A stretch of DNA of 5,518 bases from Pirellulales bacterium (GTDB taxonomy: Bacteria; Planctomycetota; Planctomycetia; Pirellulales; JALHPA01): assembly GCA_022842745.1 (NCBI GenBank), contig JALHPA010000252.1:1-5518 (forward strand), given 5' to 3'. This document shows, piece after piece, positions 4,423 through 5,518 of the stretch (the stretch's first letter is position 1; each line of letters starts with the position of its first letter). A program made the translations under genes and the position numbers. The notes beneath the pieces were generated by a model. The model saw only the letters and a list, made by a program, of their open reading frames with translations. It did no database searches and had not been told where the DNA came from.

Positions 4423-4783
4423 GCTCGTCGAATCGGGAGCGCGGCCGTGAGCAGGGTTCGCGAGAGGATCGGACGTGCCCATTCCCGATCGGTCCGGCGA
4501 GCGGACGATTGTCATTAAGTCTATATTTTCAAAGAACTTACCGCGTTCGAGCACCGCCCCGATCGCAGCCAGAATTCCTAACTGTCGTGCCGGTAATACT
4601 TTAGGTAATACCGGACGATGCGGAACTGGCGTGCGCGAGGTTGGGGCCGACTCTAGCGGCTTGACCAGGATTATCGGCGCTACAACCGGCAAACTTTACC
4701 CCGCCGGAAAAATTGTGCGGCATGAAGGGGGCGTGACAGCAGCAGATAGGGGCGGAACGAGCGCGAGCTGCTGGATAGCGTCC
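4423..4783. other. 361-nt non-coding stretch upstream of the HU promoter
   Basis: No gene is convincing here; open frames on both strands have no family features and one overlaps the HU promoter. The segment has an AT-rich pocket (about 4509-4545) in otherwise GC-rich DNA, a 25-bp imperfect palindrome (4590-4614), a CCGGC/GCCGG pair (4686-4707) and a CAGCAGC/GCTGCTG pair (4737-4773). The last two lie just past the YkgJ stop and might end that transcript. No tRNA, RNase P, tmRNA or SRP RNA signature was recognised. Confidence 0.5.
4590..4614. repeat. 25-bp imperfect palindrome that also contains a direct repeat
   Basis: CCGGTA and TACCGG form the ends; 10 of 12 positions are symmetric. The same segment holds GGTAATAC twice (4592-4599, 4604-4611), 12 bp apart. 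It lies about 205 nt upstream of the predicted HU transcription start. On + strand RNA the inner T/G position becomes a wobble pair. No U run follows, so an operator or RNA hairpin is more likely than a terminator. Confidence 0.4.
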
Positions 4784-5200
4784 CTAGATTTTGATCACGG
4801 CTATCTTTGCGAGAATCTGTTCGACCGTCACCAGGGCGCCCTTGCCGCTGCCGGGGCAGACCTGGCAGGTGTGTTTCCAGTCCTCGGGGGTGCGAACGTT
4901 GCTATCCCAGAAGGGCCAGGTCCGGCATTGCCGCGGCCGCTGTTCGTAAACCGTGCAGCGGCGGCTCTGGCCGTCGAAAAAGACGCAGTCCCCGTTGGCA
5001 AACTCGACTAAGCTCTTCCGCACACCGATGGATCGCACGAACCGGGCCTCGAACTCCACGACGGTGAGTTGCAGCCGCTCGGCCAGGGCCGCAATTTCTT
5101 CCTTGTTGACCCAGACGTACCCAGGCGCCCCGGTGCAGCAGTCGCCGCACTGGGTGCATTCGAATCGCAATCCGTCGGCAAACCAGGGCTGGTCGTTCAT
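4784..5200 (-). CDS. YkgJ-family cysteine-cluster protein (UPF0153 type)
   Basis: A 138-residue protein with nine cysteines. The N-terminal CTQCGDCC (15-22, pattern CxxCxxCC) is the signature of the YkgJ/UPF0153 family, thought to bind zinc or an iron-sulfur cluster. The second half has CVFFDGQSRRC (72-82), VYEQRPRQCRTWPFW (84-98) with the RP..C..WPF motif, and CQVC at 112-115. The biochemical role of most family members is unknown; some relatives carry flagellin lysine methylation, but nothing here points to that. The ATG at 5200 gives a start just before the first Cys cluster. No clear Shine-Dalgarno precedes it, and an in-frame ATG at 5296 would overlap the upstream gene, so 5200 is preferred. 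It starts 22 nt after the upstream small gene and may be translated from the same message. Confidence 0.88.
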   Translation of the reverse strand: MNDQPWFADGLRFECTQCGDCCTGAPGYVWVNKEEIAALAERLQLTVVEFEARFVRSIGVRKSLVEFANGDCVFFDGQSRRCTVYEQRPRQCRTWPFWDSNVRTPEDWKHTCQVCPGSGKGALVTVEQILAKIAVIKI

Positions 5201-5222
5201 GGGCTGAATGGGCGGACGTCGA

Positions 5223-5429
5223 TCAACGGTCTTCCTTGTGATCCCATTCGCCGGAGCCGCTTTCGTCCGCCAGATCGCCCAGGGTGGGATCGCCATGCCC
5301 GATGTTGGTTCCGGCCAGGCCGCCTGACGCGCTGCCGCCGCCGGGGGTGCCTACCGCGTGCTCATCGTGGGCAAAGGGGAGCGAGCTGCGGTCGTTTTCA
5401 CTGGCATCTCCTCGGCGGGTTTCCTGCAT
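5223..5429 (-). CDS. Small Gly-rich acidic hypothetical protein
   Basis: 68 residues from the ATG at 5429, polar and low in complexity, with no membrane segment and no Cys. It has TRRGDASENDRSSLPFA near the start, a Gly-rich centre (GTPGGGSASGGLAGTN), and an acidic end (DLADESGSGEWDHKEDR). This resembles small disordered planctomycete hypotheticals I recall, without known function. A purine-rich GGAAGGGG lies 3-10 nt upstream of the ATG and supports this start. However, the frame stays open without a stop to the right edge of the window, with no in-frame ATG or GTG visible there, so the gene could instead be the C-terminal end of a longer protein. It lies 22 nt upstream of the YkgJ-family gene and is likely cotranscribed. 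Confidence 0.55.
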   Translation of the reverse strand: MQETRRGDASENDRSSLPFAHDEHAVGTPGGGSASGGLAGTNIGHGDPTLGDLADESGSGEWDHKEDR

Positions 5430-5518
5430 TTCCCCTTCCGGGGCGAGCGTGTCGCGGGGACCGCGGGGGCGACCGTGATTGACATTGGCAACCGGAACCC
5501 GCCCTTCCTTTTCGGCCA

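Noticed and set aside
4509..4545. TTGTCA and TATATT in the AT-rich pocket as a + strand promoter
   Set aside because: The spacer is only 7 nt, far from the 16-18 nt needed, and no + strand gene follows.
4384..4692. 102-codon - strand frame upstream of HU
   Set aside because: It covers the strong HU promoter and the 25-bp dyad, has no recognisable domain and no good ribosome site.
4423..4783. Housekeeping RNA (RNase P, tmRNA, SRP RNA or tRNA) in the long gap
   Set aside because: None of the conserved core sequences or cloverleaf pairings was found on either strand by eye.
4475..5011. 178-codon + strand frame
   Set aside because: Its second half is antisense to the well-supported YkgJ-family gene; open frames of this size are common opposite GC-rich genes.

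Overview
The window looks like chromosomal DNA from a GC-rich planctomycete, probably of the Pirellulales. This is inferred from three things: the tail of an archaeal-type tetrahydromethanopterin formyltransferase gene in what is otherwise a bacterial gene set, a tiny lipoprotein-like protein, and a Gly-rich 'GTPGGGSASGGLAGTN' protein, the last two of which resemble small hypotheticals I recall from planctomycetes. No rRNA, tRNA, CRISPR array, transposase or phage gene is visible.

Layout. On the + strand, only the last 29 codons of ftr/fhcD are present (1-90). Everything else reads on the - strand. Reading leftwards from the right edge, the genes are: a small Gly-rich hypothetical (5223-5429, frame open to the window edge); a cysteine-cluster YkgJ-family protein (4784-5200); a 361-nt non-coding stretch with an AT-rich pocket and a 25-bp dyad; a strong sigma-70-like promoter driving an HU-family DNA-binding protein with an extra C-terminal tail (3924-4313); a 380-nt non-coding stretch rich in inverted repeats; a 72-residue secreted or lipid-anchored small protein (3325-3543); and a tight four-gene block pyrD - trpS - membrane protein - acpS (3115 down to 152).

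The four-gene block has gaps of 18 nt, 28 nt and a 4-nt ATGA overlap, so it is likely one transcript. A plausible promoter lies about 80 nt upstream of pyrD. It joins pyrimidine synthesis (PyrD, class 1B type), translation (TrpRS), an unrecognised four-helix membrane protein, and fatty-acid carrier activation (AcpS). These are housekeeping steps without an obvious shared pathway. The block converges on ftr, and a perfect hairpin over the ftr stop codon could terminate both transcripts.

The coding genes are mostly ordinary. The less explained signals are non-coding: a possible three-way-junction fold and a second hairpin between HU and the small lipoprotein, stop codons sitting in the loops of 3'-end hairpins, a leader ORF in the HU 5' region that would overlap the HU start as GTGA, and an operator-like dyad upstream of the HU promoter. 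All of these were found by eye and need comparative testing.
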